From positions 1-7,287 of the forward strand of contig CAMLRI010000099.1 of assembly GCA_946482385.1 (NCBI GenBank): a stretch of DNA of 7,287 nucleotides. The letters run 5' to 3'. The notes under the pieces were generated by a model. The model was not told the DNA's origin, made no database searches, and worked only from the letters and a program-made list of their open reading frames with translations. Below are positions 1 to 7,287 of the stretch, piece by piece. The stretch's first letter is position 1, and each line of letters starts with the position of its first letter. The stretch comes from an uncultured Cellvibrio sp. GTDB taxonomy: Bacteria > Pseudomonadota > Gammaproteobacteria > Pseudomonadales > Cellvibrionaceae. The position numbers and the translations under genes are program-made.

Positions 1-907
1 TGAAAGCTTCAACCACACGCTCTTTGGTCGCACCACCACCTACGTCGAGGAAGTTGGCTGGTTGGCCACCGTGCAGTTTAACGATGTCCATGGTGCCCAT
101 CGCCAGACCAGCGCCGTTCACCATACAACCGATATCGCCACCCAGAGCAACATAGTTCAGCTCCCATGAAGCCGCGTGAGCTTCACGTGGGTCTTCTTGT
201 GATGGGTCTTGCATGGCTTTCAGTTCGGGATGACGGTACATGGCGTTGCCGTCTACAACCAGCTTGGCATCCAAGCAGTGCAGATTGCCTTCTGGAGTAA
301 TTACCAGTGGGTTAACCTCAACCAGCGCCAAATCTTTTTCTTGGAACAGCTTGGCCAAATTTACAAAAATATTAACGAATTGGTTAACTTGCTTGCCTTC
401 CAGGCCAAGTTTGAACGCCAACTCACGACCTTGGTAAGGCTGAGCACCAACCAATGGATCTATAGTCGCCTTGAGGATTTTTTCCGGGGTTTCGTGGGCA
501 ACTTTTTCAATTTCCACACCACCTTCGGTAGAGGCCATAAACACGATACGACGTGATGAGCGATCTACCACTGCACCCAAGTAAAGTTCTTTGGCGATAT
601 CAGTGCAGGTTTCAACCAGGATACGGCTAACTGGCTGGCCTTTTTCGTCAGTTTGGTAGGTCACCAGGTTCTTGCCCAACCACTTTTCAGCGAAGGCTTT
701 GATTTCATCTTTGCTTTTAACCAGCTTTACGCCGCCCGCTTTACCGCGGCCACCAGCGTGAACCTGGGCTTTAACGACGAACATATCGCCGCCAATTTGA
801 TCAGCTGCAGCAACAGCTTCTTCAACGGTCGCAGCTGCAATGCCCTTGGAAACAGGCAGGCCATATTGGGCAAACAGTTGTTTACCCTGATACTCGTGCA
901 AATTCAT
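1..907 (-). CDS. sucC: Succinyl-CoA synthetase (ADP-forming) beta subunit, N-terminal 302 residues; 3' end outside window
   Basis: SucC, with SucD, converts succinyl-CoA plus ADP (or GDP) and phosphate to succinate, CoA and NTP in the cytoplasm. My reading of the minus strand from the ATG at 907 begins [18 protein letters not shown] and stays open to the window edge, ending in ...[13 protein letters not shown]. That is about 302 of the roughly 388 residues usual for the family. The N-terminal ATP-grasp part contains the glycine-rich nucleotide loop [11 protein letters not shown] (about residues 49-59). It also has [16 protein letters not shown] (about 105-120) and the metal-binding Asn199 (EVNP) and Asp213 (CLD), at the same numbers as in E. 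coli. The CoA-side domain starts near [13 protein letters not shown] (264-276). A GGAA ribosome-binding site lies 7 bases before the ATG. The gene follows lpd after 120 bases, and sucD is expected just beyond the window. Identity is very secure; the truncation is only the window boundary. Confidence 0.97.
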   Translation of the reverse strand, partial: MNLHEYQGKQLFAQYGLPVSKGIAAATVEEAVAAADQIGGDMFVVKAQVHAGGRGKAGGVKLVKSKDEIKAFAEKWLGKNLVTYQTDEKGQPVSRILVETCTDIAKELYLGAVVDRSSRRIVFMASTEGGVEIEKVAHETPEKILKATIDPLVGAQPYQGRELAFKLGLEGKQVNQFVNIFVNLAKLFQEKDLALVEVNPLVITPEGNLHCLDAKLVVDGNAMYRHPELKAMQDPSQEDPREAHAASWELNYVALGGDIGCMVNGAGLAMGTMDIVKLHGGQPANFLDVGGGATKERVVEAF

Positions 908-914
908 GGTGTAG

Positions 915-918
915 TTCC
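915..918 (-). promoter_or_regulatory. Shine-Dalgarno of sucC
   Basis: On the minus strand GGAA sits 7 bases upstream of the ATG at 907. It is modest in strength. It supports this start together with the conserved MNLHEYQ N-terminus. Confidence 0.5.
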
Positions 919-928
919 ATTTGACGAT

Positions 929-959
929 GGTTGAACATGTCTCGCAGATCACGTCAACC
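929..959 (-). other. RNA hairpin just upstream of the sucC ribosome-binding site
   Basis: On the minus strand GGTTGA (959-954) pairs with TCAACC (934-929). It continues as CGTG (953-950) with CATG (939-936), including one G·U pair and one bulged U (935), around a 10-base loop. The stem ends about 10 bases before the sucC GGAA. There is no U-tract, so it is not a terminator. It could affect sucC translation or mRNA processing. The pairing is seen; the role is inference. Confidence 0.4.
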
Positions 960-974
960 GGGTTATCGATGGCA

Positions 975-995
975 GGCTGACCTCGTGAGCCAGCC
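975..995 (-). other. Stable hairpin in the lpd-sucC gap (no U-tract)
   Basis: The minus-strand RNA folds GGCUGGCU (995-988) against GGUCAGCC (982-975) around a CACGA loop. This is an 8-bp stem with two G·U pairs. Those wobbles would be A·C mismatches on the plus strand, so the structure fits transcription in the gene direction. Nothing U-rich follows, so a terminator is unlikely. An mRNA stability or processing element is possible. The lpd-sucC gap of 120 bases holds this hairpin, the one at 929-959 and nothing else I recognise. Confidence 0.45.
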
Positions 996-1027
996 GCCGC
1001 CAGGGGAAAACTCTCAGGTTCTCTTAA

Positions 1028-2516
<1,489 letters not shown>

Positions 2517-2543
2517 TGCCTTGTGAGCAGCAATCATTCAAAT

Positions 2544-2575
2544 AAAAAAACGCTTCCAGGTTGCTGGAAGCGTTT
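2544..2575 (-). terminator. Intrinsic terminator after sucB
   Basis: On the minus strand AAACGCTTCCAG (2575-2564), loop CAAC, CTGGAAGCGTTT (2559-2548) forms a perfect 12-bp stem. It runs directly into seven Ts (2550-2544) and then ATT. It begins 12 bases after the sucB TAA. No T-tract follows on the plus strand, so it acts in the gene direction only. It should end much of the sucAB transcript before lpd, or attenuate read-through. Confidence 0.9.
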
Positions 2576-2586
2576 CACTTACTTCA

Positions 2587-3780
2587 TTAGATTTCGAGCA
2601 ACAGACGCGCCGGATCTTCCAGCAGGTCTTTGATGGTCACCAGGAACTGCACCGCATCCTTACCATCGAGCAAGCGGTGATCGTAAGACAAAGCCAGATA
2701 CATCATTGGCAAAATTTCTACTTTGCCATTGACTGCCATGGGGCGCTCCTGGATTTTGTGCATACCCAAAATGGCTGACTGCGGCAAGTTCAGAATTGGG
2801 GTAGATAAGAGCGAACCGAAGACACCACCATTGGTGATGGTGAAAGTGCCACCAGACATTTCTTCAATACCCAATTTACCATCGCGAGCGCGCAAGCCGA
2901 AGTCGCGAATAGCGCTTTCGATACCAGCCAGGCTCATGTTTTCGGTATTGCGCAACACAGGAACAACCAGACCTTTATCGGTTGATACTGCAACACCTAT
3001 ATCCTGATAACCATGGTAAACAACATCGTTGTTATCAATAGAGGCATTTACTACAGGGAAACGACGCAAAGCTTCAGCTGCTGCTTTAACGAAAAAGCTC
3101 ATGAAGCCCAAACGAGTGCCGTTGTGCACTTTTTCAAACTGGTCTTTGTATTTAGCGCGCAAATCCATTACTGGCTTCATATTTACTTCGTTAAACGTAG
3201 TAAGCATGGCGGTGGTATTGGATGCTTCAAGCAAACGCTCTGCAATACGCTTGCGCAAACGTGTCATAGGTACGCGCTTCTCTACGCGATCACCAACGGC
3301 CACAGGTGCAGGCGCAACAGCAGCTGCCGCCGGCGCAGCAACAGGTGCAGCCTTGAGGTGATTAGCCACGTCTTCTTTCAAAACGCGGCCATCTTTACCA
3401 CTGCCAGCTACCGCGGAGGTATTTACATTGTTTTCTTCGGCCATTTTGCGCGCAGCAGGATTTACCAGCTTTTCAGCAGCCGCGGCAGGCGCTGCTTCTG
3501 CTTTAGCAGCAACTGGAGCAGCGGCAGGCGCCGCAGCAACAGCACCTTCCACAAACTTGGCGATCACTTCATTGCTTAATACAGTTTCACCTTCACCTTT
3601 GAAGATTTCAGCAATGCTGCCATCGGCAGGTGCCACCACTTCCAAAACCACTTTGTCGGTTTCAATATCAACAATCAGCTCATCGCGTTTAACGGCTTCG
3701 CCAGGTTTTTTGTGCCAGGTTGCAACTGTGCCATCGGCAACGGATTCAGGGAAGGTAGGGGCTTTGATTTCGATACTCAT
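2587..3780 (-). CDS. sucB: Dihydrolipoyllysine-residue succinyltransferase (E2 of 2-oxoglutarate dehydrogenase)
   Basis: SucB is the structural core of the complex. Its swinging lipoyl arm takes the succinyl group from SucA and passes it to CoA. The 397-residue protein starts with one lipoyl domain (about 1-77), whose lipoylated lysine is Lys43 in DIETDKVV. An Ala/Pro-rich flexible linker follows (about 79-103). Next come the peripheral-subunit-binding domain that holds E1/E3 (about 105-142, [10 protein letters not shown]...[11 protein letters not shown]), a second Ala/Pro linker (143-162) and the acyltransferase domain. The catalytic His368 and Asp372 lie in YDHRLLDG near the C-terminus. A single lipoyl domain and this length are typical of E2o rather than pyruvate-complex E2. 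The ATG at 3780 gives the expected [13 protein letters not shown], with a GGAA ribosome-binding site 4 bases upstream. It lies 59 bases after sucA and is followed at once by an intrinsic terminator. Nothing is missing or disrupted. Confidence 0.97.
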   Translation of the reverse strand: MSIEIKAPTFPESVADGTVATWHKKPGEAVKRDELIVDIETDKVVLEVVAPADGSIAEIFKGEGETVLSNEVIAKFVEGAVAAAPAAAPVAAKAEAAPAAAAEKLVNPAARKMAEENNVNTSAVAGSGKDGRVLKEDVANHLKAAPVAAPAAAAVAPAPVAVGDRVEKRVPMTRLRKRIAERLLEASNTTAMLTTFNEVNMKPVMDLRAKYKDQFEKVHNGTRLGFMSFFVKAAAEALRRFPVVNASIDNNDVVYHGYQDIGVAVSTDKGLVVPVLRNTENMSLAGIESAIRDFGLRARDGKLGIEEMSGGTFTITNGGVFGSLLSTPILNLPQSAILGMHKIQERPMAVNGKVEILPMMYLALSYDHRLLDGKDAVQFLVTIKDLLEDPARLLLEI

Positions 3781-3832
3781 GCTATTCCATCTCTCTGTGG
3801 CGCTGTGATTTATTGGTTCGGTTTAATGGGGT

Positions 3833-3857
3833 AAGGCACTCAAATACTGAGTGCCTT
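3833..3857 (-). other. 10-bp hairpin spanning the sucA stop codon
   Basis: AAGGCACTCA (3857-3848 on the minus strand), loop GTATT, TGAGTGCCTT (3842-3833) is a perfect inverted repeat. The sucA TGA at 3842-3840 is the first part of the 3' arm. The following bases (ACCCCATTAAACC) contain no U-run, so this is not a canonical terminator. It may be an mRNA-stability or processing structure between sucA and sucB. The rest of the 59-base gap holds only the sucB ribosome-binding site. Confidence 0.6.
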
Positions 3858-6671
3858 GTCGACGAAACGTTTCTCTTCTTCTATGTGCGCAGACATATAA
3901 CCACCCGCAGGGGCGGCAGATGCCTCACGTCCCACATAGTCGAGATAGAGTTCACGACCATACAATTCCTGAACAACATGACGCATATGGTGCTGGCTGC
4001 TATACCAGGCACCTTGGTTCATGGGCTCTTCCTGACACCAGAAAATATCTTTGATGCCTTTGAAAGGCGCTAATGCTGCAGTCAACTCTTGCTCCGGGAA
4101 TGGATACAACTGCTCCAAACGGATCAATGCAACATCGTCTTGCTGACGGGCGCTGCGGGCTTCCAGCAAGGTGTAATACACCTTGCCGCTACACAGGATG
4201 ACACGCTTAACCTTGGCAGGATCCACACTGATATCAGTGATAACATTTTGGAAGCTGCCATTAGCCAATTCTTCCAATGTGGATGTTGCTAATTTATGAC
4301 GCAGCAAAGATTTCGGGCTCATCACAATCAGCGGACGACGCATAGGGCGAATCGCCTGGCGGCGCAGCATGTGGAATACCTGCGCCGGTGTTGATGGTAC
4401 GCACACCTGGATATTGTGTTCGGCGCAAAGTTGCATGAAACGCTCCAGACGCGCCGATGAGTGTTCCGGACCCTGGCCTTCATAACCGTGTGGCAACAAC
4501 ATAGTCAAACCACTCAATCGGCCCCACTTGTGCTCACCGCTGGTAATAAACTGGTCAATAACCACCTGGGCACCGTTGGCGAAATCGCCAAACTGGGCTT
4601 CCCAAATCACCAAACCTTTGGGAGAGGTAGTTGAATAACCATATTCAAATGCCAATACAGCCTCTTCCGACAAATAGGAATCGTAAAGATCAAAAGTTGG
4701 CTGATTAGGTGACATATTTTTGAGTGGAACATAGGCAGAACCATCTTTTTGGCTATGCACCACAGCATGACGGTGAGAGAAAGTACCGCGGCCCACATCC
4801 TGACCAGTCATCCGCACCGGGTAGCCTTGCTCCAGCAAAGTGGCATAAGCCAATGTTTCTGCCATACCCCAATTGAGCGGAAGAGCCCCGCCAGCCATTT
4901 TGCGACGGTCTTCGTAAATTTTTTCTACTTGCTTTTGCAGCACTATGCCATCGGGAATTTCGCACATCTTGTTGGCAGCGGCCTGCAGCAATTGCAAATC
5001 ACAACCTGTGGTAGCCGGTGTTTGCCAGTCGTGGCCAATATAGGGGCTCCAATCAACAAACAAGGTGCGATCCGGCTCGCTTACCAAACCGCTGGCCACA
5101 TGCTCACCGCGATCCAAAGCGGCGCGATAGTTAGTGGTCAGCTCATCGGCTGCGGCCTGAGTTAATAAATTCTCACCAACCAACTTTTCCGCATAAAGAG
5201 TGCGGGTAGTTTTAAGGCTACGAATGACTTGATACATCAACGGCTGGGTAGCAGAGGGCTCATCGGTTTCGTTATGACCACGACGGCGGTAACAAACCAA
5301 ATCAATAACCACATCTTTTTTGAATTCGTAACGATAGTCCATCGCCAACTGGGCAATAAACAACACTGCCTCAGGATCATCACCATTCACGTGGAAGATC
5401 GGGGTTTCGATCATCTTGGCAACATCGGTACAGTATTCGGTAGAGCGCGAATCTTCACGCTTGTTAGTGGTAAAACCCACCTGATTATTAATCACAATAT
5501 GCACAGTACCGCCTGTGCCATAGGCGCGGGTCTGCGACATTTGGAAGGTTTCCATGACCACACCCTGGCCAGCAAAAGCTGCATCGCCGTGCACCACAAT
5601 AGGCACCACCTTGGAGCCCTTGCTGTCATCGCGACGATCTTGGCGAGCGCGCACCGATCCCTCAACCACTGGCGATACAATTTCCAAGTGCGAGGGGTTA
5701 AAGGCCATGGCCATGTGCAATTCACCGCCGGGCGTCATCACGTTGGATGAGAAGCCCGAGTGATATTTCACATCACCGGAAGTATTCAATGAACGCTTGC
5801 CATCGAACTCAGCAAACAATTCCGCCGGATTTTTACCAAACACGTTTACCAGGGCGTTCAAACGGCCGCGGTGCGCCATACCCAGCACAATCTCTTTAGC
5901 GCCATAAGTGCCTGCGCGTTTTACCAGCGCATCAACTAAAGGAATAAAGCTCTCGCCGCCCTCCAAGCCAAAACGCTTGGTACCTGGATACTTGCTATCG
6001 AGATGGCGCTCCAGTCCTTCCGCTGCAGTCAAACGCTCCAACAATGCCAAGCGCTGCTCTTTGCTGAATTCGGGGTTGGCACGCACACTTTCGAGACGCT
6101 GCTGCAACCACTGTTTTTCCGCAAGTGGGGTGATGTGCATAATTTCTGCGCCTATATGGCCGCAGTAGGTTTTTTCCAGCGCCTCAATAATTTCGCGCAG
6201 TGTTGCTTCTTCTTTACCAATAAACAGGCTGCCAGTATTGAATACTGTATCCAAATCCGCATTGGTTAATCCGTGGAAGCTCAGATCCAAGTCAGGCACT
6301 GGCTCACGCTGCATCAGATTCAATGGATCCAATTGCGCTTTTTGATGGCCGCGAAAACGATAGGAGCTAATTAATTGCAATACTTTGATTTGCTTCTGCT
6401 CATGCTCAGCAGAAACAGCACCTCCCGCTACAGTAACTGTACGGACGCGAGACTTACCCAATTGCTCGAATTGGGCGCGAATTACCGAGTGGGGAGTATC
6501 TTGGGTCAGCACACCATTAACACGCGGCAGCTGATCGAAATAGTTGCGCCACTCTTCAGGAACGGCGTTGGGATTATGTAAATATGTGTCGTAGAGCTCT
6601 TCGACGTAAGCGGCATTCCCACCAGAGATGTGAGAAGTGCTCCAAAATTGCTCCATAATGCTGTCTTGCAT
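3840..6671 (-). CDS. sucA: 2-oxoglutarate dehydrogenase E1 component (thiamine diphosphate-dependent)
   Basis: SucA decarboxylates 2-oxoglutarate with thiamine diphosphate and succinylates the lipoyl arm of SucB. I place the start at the ATG at 6671, giving 943 residues beginning MQDSIMEQFWSTSHISGGN. This matches the family N-terminus and has a near-perfect ribosome-binding site. Two in-frame upstream ATGs (6689, 6686) would add only six or five poorly typical residues. In the 943-residue numbering, the E2-interacting N-terminus (ELYDTYLHNPNAVPEEWR) is at about 25-42. The likely active-site histidines are His267 (MAHRGRLN) and His304 (VKYHSGFS). The thiamine diphosphate motif runs from GDA (362-364) to NN (395-396). 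RRRGHNETDEPSATQP is at about 462-477 and GRGTFSHRHAV at about 627-637. The transketolase-like EAQFGDFANGAQVVIDQF is at 691-708, and the C-terminal WCQEEPMNQGAWYSSQHH at about 878-895. All hallmarks are intact. The gene heads the sucAB pair and probably has its own promoter. Confidence 0.97.
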   Translation of the reverse strand: MQDSIMEQFWSTSHISGGNAAYVEELYDTYLHNPNAVPEEWRNYFDQLPRVNGVLTQDTPHSVIRAQFEQLGKSRVRTVTVAGGAVSAEHEQKQIKVLQLISSYRFRGHQKAQLDPLNLMQREPVPDLDLSFHGLTNADLDTVFNTGSLFIGKEEATLREIIEALEKTYCGHIGAEIMHITPLAEKQWLQQRLESVRANPEFSKEQRLALLERLTAAEGLERHLDSKYPGTKRFGLEGGESFIPLVDALVKRAGTYGAKEIVLGMAHRGRLNALVNVFGKNPAELFAEFDGKRSLNTSGDVKYHSGFSSNVMTPGGELHMAMAFNPSHLEIVSPVVEGSVRARQDRRDDSKGSKVVPIVVHGDAAFAGQGVVMETFQMSQTRAYGTGGTVHIVINNQVGFTTNKREDSRSTEYCTDVAKMIETPIFHVNGDDPEAVLFIAQLAMDYRYEFKKDVVIDLVCYRRRGHNETDEPSATQPLMYQVIRSLKTTRTLYAEKLVGENLLTQAAADELTTNYRAALDRGEHVASGLVSEPDRTLFVDWSPYIGHDWQTPATTGCDLQLLQAAANKMCEIPDGIVLQKQVEKIYEDRRKMAGGALPLNWGMAETLAYATLLEQGYPVRMTGQDVGRGTFSHRHAVVHSQKDGSAYVPLKNMSPNQPTFDLYDSYLSEEAVLAFEYGYSTTSPKGLVIWEAQFGDFANGAQVVIDQFITSGEHKWGRLSGLTMLLPHGYEGQGPEHSSARLERFMQLCAEHNIQVCVPSTPAQVFHMLRRQAIRPMRRPLIVMSPKSLLRHKLATSTLEELANGSFQNVITDISVDPAKVKRVILCSGKVYYTLLEARSARQQDDVALIRLEQLYPFPEQELTAALAPFKGIKDIFWCQEEPMNQGAWYSSQHHMRHVVQELYGRELYLDYVGREASAAPAGGYMSAHIEEEKRFVDKALSI

Positions 6672-6676
6672 TCCAC

Positions 6677-6683
6677 CCACCTT
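6677..6683 (-). promoter_or_regulatory. Shine-Dalgarno that fixes the sucA start
   Basis: AAGGTGG differs at one base from the ideal AAGGAGG. It lies 5 bases before the ATG at 6671 but inside the extension that the ATGs at 6689/6686 would translate. The latter have only a distant GGGG (6707-6704, about 14 bases away), so initiation at 6671 is favoured. Confidence 0.75.
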
Positions 6684-6715
6684 CATCATTAGGGATTAGT
6701 CATCCCCTGCTATCA

Positions 6716-6744
6716 ATTAGCGGTTAGCTACCAAACGCTTTCAA
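6716..6744 (-). promoter_or_regulatory. Candidate sigma70 promoter for sucAB
   Basis: On the minus strand TTGAAA (6744-6739; 5/6 match to the -35 consensus) is followed, after exactly 17 bases, by GCTAAT (6721-6716; 4/6 match to the -10). The predicted start near 6709 gives a leader of about 38 bases carrying the sucA ribosome-binding site. It lies downstream of the sdhB terminator, where a separate sucA promoter would be expected. The motif match is by eye only. Confidence 0.45.
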
Positions 6745-6751
6745 CTTGTGA

Positions 6752-6770
6752 TTAAAAGCGCCGCTTTTAA
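6752..6770. repeat. 19-base palindrome TTAAAAGCG-c-CGCTTTTAA upstream of the sucA promoter
   Basis: These are perfect 9-bp half-sites around one central base, spanning roughly -43 to -61 relative to the proposed sucA start. An outer pair CAACTT (6742-6747)/AAGTTG (6769-6774) extends the symmetry with a 6-base asymmetry. It could be an operator for a dimeric regulator, or form an RNA hairpin (8-bp stem, GGC loop) with a short U4 tail in sdh read-through RNA. Confidence 0.5.
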
Positions 6771-6853
6771 GTTGTCGCGACCGATTGCGACTAACAGGCT
6801 AGTGCCTCTGCACGCTAGAGCACGCACAGGGCATCTTTTTGTAGTTTCAGATA

Positions 6854-6882
6854 CAGAAAAGCGCCACCTTAGGTAGCGCTTT
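6854..6882 (-). terminator. Probable intrinsic terminator overlapping the sdhB stop
   Basis: The minus strand folds AAAGCGCTACC (6882-6872) against GGTGGCGCTTT (6868-6858). That is 11 bp with one G·U pair, and the three-base loop is the sdhB TAA itself. A short T-run follows (TTTTCTGT). The U-tract is weaker than that after sucB, so partial termination is likely. It should separate the sdh operon transcript from sucA. Confidence 0.65.
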
Positions 6883-7287
6883 GTAACAACATATTGCGGA
6901 TATGGCCGATGGCTCGAGTGGGGTTCAGCCCTTTGGGGCAAACCGCCACACAGTTTTGGATGCCATGGCAACGGAATACGCTGAATGGATCATCCAGATT
7001 AGCCAAGCGCTTCTGGGTAGCCAAGTCGCGGCTGTCCGCCAGAAAACGATAAGCTTGCAACAGGCCAGCTGGGCCAATAAATTTATCGGGGTTCCACCAG
7101 AAAGAGGGGCAGCTGGTTGAACAACAAGCGCAAAGTATACACTCGTAAAGGCCATCGAGCTTTTCGCGGTCTTCCGGTGATTGAAGACGCTCGATCGCCG
7201 GTGCCGGCGTATCATTTTGCAAATAGGGTTCAATCTTTTTGTATTGGTCGTAGAACTGGGTCATATCGACAACCAAGTCACGGATCA
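6869..7287 (-). CDS. sdhB: Succinate dehydrogenase iron-sulfur subunit, C-terminal 138 residues; 5' end outside window
   Basis: SdhB passes electrons from the FAD of SdhA to quinone at the inner membrane. The frame stays open to the window edge, beginning ...[15 protein letters not shown], which corresponds to roughly residue 100 onward of the usual ~238-residue protein. Visible ligands are the [12 protein letters not shown] block and [16 protein letters not shown]. The first three spaced cysteines of CxxCxxCxxxCP plus the last cysteine of the second block bind the [4Fe-4S] cluster. The fourth cysteine of the first block and the first two of the second block bind the [3Fe-4S] cluster. The N-terminal [2Fe-2S] domain is off the window. 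[17 protein letters not shown] and the C-terminal [14 protein letters not shown] are typical of proteobacterial SdhB. The stop codon lies in the loop of a terminator hairpin. sdhCDA are expected upstream, outside the window. Confidence 0.97.
   Translation of the reverse strand, partial: IRDLVVDMTQFYDQYKKIEPYLQNDTPAPAIERLQSPEDREKLDGLYECILCACCSTSCPSFWWNPDKFIGPAGLLQAYRFLADSRDLATQKRLANLDDPFSVFRCHGIQNCVAVCPKGLNPTRAIGHIRNMLLQSAT

Larger units (their letters stand above)
6672..6868 (-). other. sdhB-sucA intergenic region, hairpin-rich
   Basis: This 197-base gap has no credible gene. Besides the promoter, palindrome and terminator listed separately, it contains two imperfect inverted repeats. One is GTTGTCGC/GCGACTAAC around 6771-6794, with one unpaired T. 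The other is GTGC-CTCT/AGA-GCAC around 6802-6823, with one bulged base. A GGGAT/ATCCC repeat at 6692-6706 lies in the predicted sucA leader. I recognise no RNA family. Confidence 0.45.

Noticed and set aside
1001..1020. Plus-strand GGGGAAAACTCTCAGG resembles the conserved core of a glycine riboswitch.
   Set aside because: The preceding GGAGAG-type segment and the following AAAAGGAC are absent. No gene lies downstream on that strand, and the site sits in an intergenic gap of the opposite strand. It is most likely a chance match.
2544..2575. Bidirectional activity of the sucB terminator.
   Set aside because: The plus strand has no T-run after the stem (TTTCACTT only) and no plus-strand gene leads into it.
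3013..3579. Long plus-strand open frames opposite sucB, including 3013-3579 and the Ala-rich 3428-3808.
   Set aside because: They are antisense to sucB. The low-complexity protein is the reverse reading of the Ala/Pro linker, with no family motifs or ribosome-binding context.
5229..5750. A 173-codon plus-strand frame opposite sucA, and similar frames at 2030-2485 and 4749-5165.
   Set aside because: All lie wholly or almost wholly within secure minus-strand genes and give compositionally odd proteins without recognisable domains.
6741..6971. A 76-codon minus-strand frame covering the sdhB end and the intergenic region.
   Set aside because: It overlaps sdhB in another frame and runs through the terminator and palindrome. 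Its product has no recognisable motif.
6869..7276. TTG at 7276 as a start for a 135-residue protein.
   Set aside because: The frame continues to the window edge as ...IRDLVVDM, which is internal SdhB sequence, so this is a truncated view of sdhB rather than a short gene.

Overview
The window is an ordinary stretch of a gammaproteobacterial chromosome. It carries the TCA-cycle cluster sdhB–sucA–sucB–lpd–sucC, and every gene lies on the minus strand, so transcription runs from high to low coordinates. From the transcriptional start side it holds the 3' end of sdhB, complete sucA (2-oxoglutarate dehydrogenase E1), complete sucB (dihydrolipoyl succinyltransferase E2), complete lpd (dihydrolipoyl dehydrogenase E3) and the first 302 codons of sucC (succinyl-CoA synthetase beta). 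sdhB and sucC are cut by the window ends. The end of sucC has no stop codon inside the window.

Having lpd between sucB and sucC is the pseudomonad-type arrangement (sucAB-lpdG-sucCD). In Escherichia coli, by contrast, lpd sits with aceEF. The SucA N-terminus and the Lpd sequence also resemble my recollection of Pseudomonas proteins. Moderate GC content and codon use suggest a relative of Pseudomonas such as Cellvibrio, Saccharophagus or Teredinibacter. This placement is from memory and is only a moderate-confidence inference.

The genes encode consecutive steps. SucA, SucB and Lpd build the 2-oxoglutarate dehydrogenase complex, which makes succinyl-CoA and NADH. SucCD converts succinyl-CoA to succinate with NTP formation. 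Succinate dehydrogenase (SdhB is its iron-sulfur subunit) oxidises succinate and feeds electrons to quinone.

The regulatory layout is the most interesting part. All four intergenic gaps (about 197, 59, 119 and 120 bases) carry RNA hairpins on the coding strand. Two look like intrinsic terminators: one after sucB has a 12-bp stem and seven Ts, and one at the end of sdhB has the stop codon in its loop. The sucA stop codon lies inside a 10-bp hairpin with no U-tract. The lpd–sucC gap has two smaller hairpins. A plausible sigma70 promoter with a 19-base palindrome just upstream precedes sucA, and two palindromes precede lpd. This suggests that the cluster is split into sdh, sucAB and lpd-sucCD segments with separate or attenuated expression. 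I see no mobile element, CRISPR, RNA gene or clearly undescribed system. No stretch over 300 bases lacks a gene.
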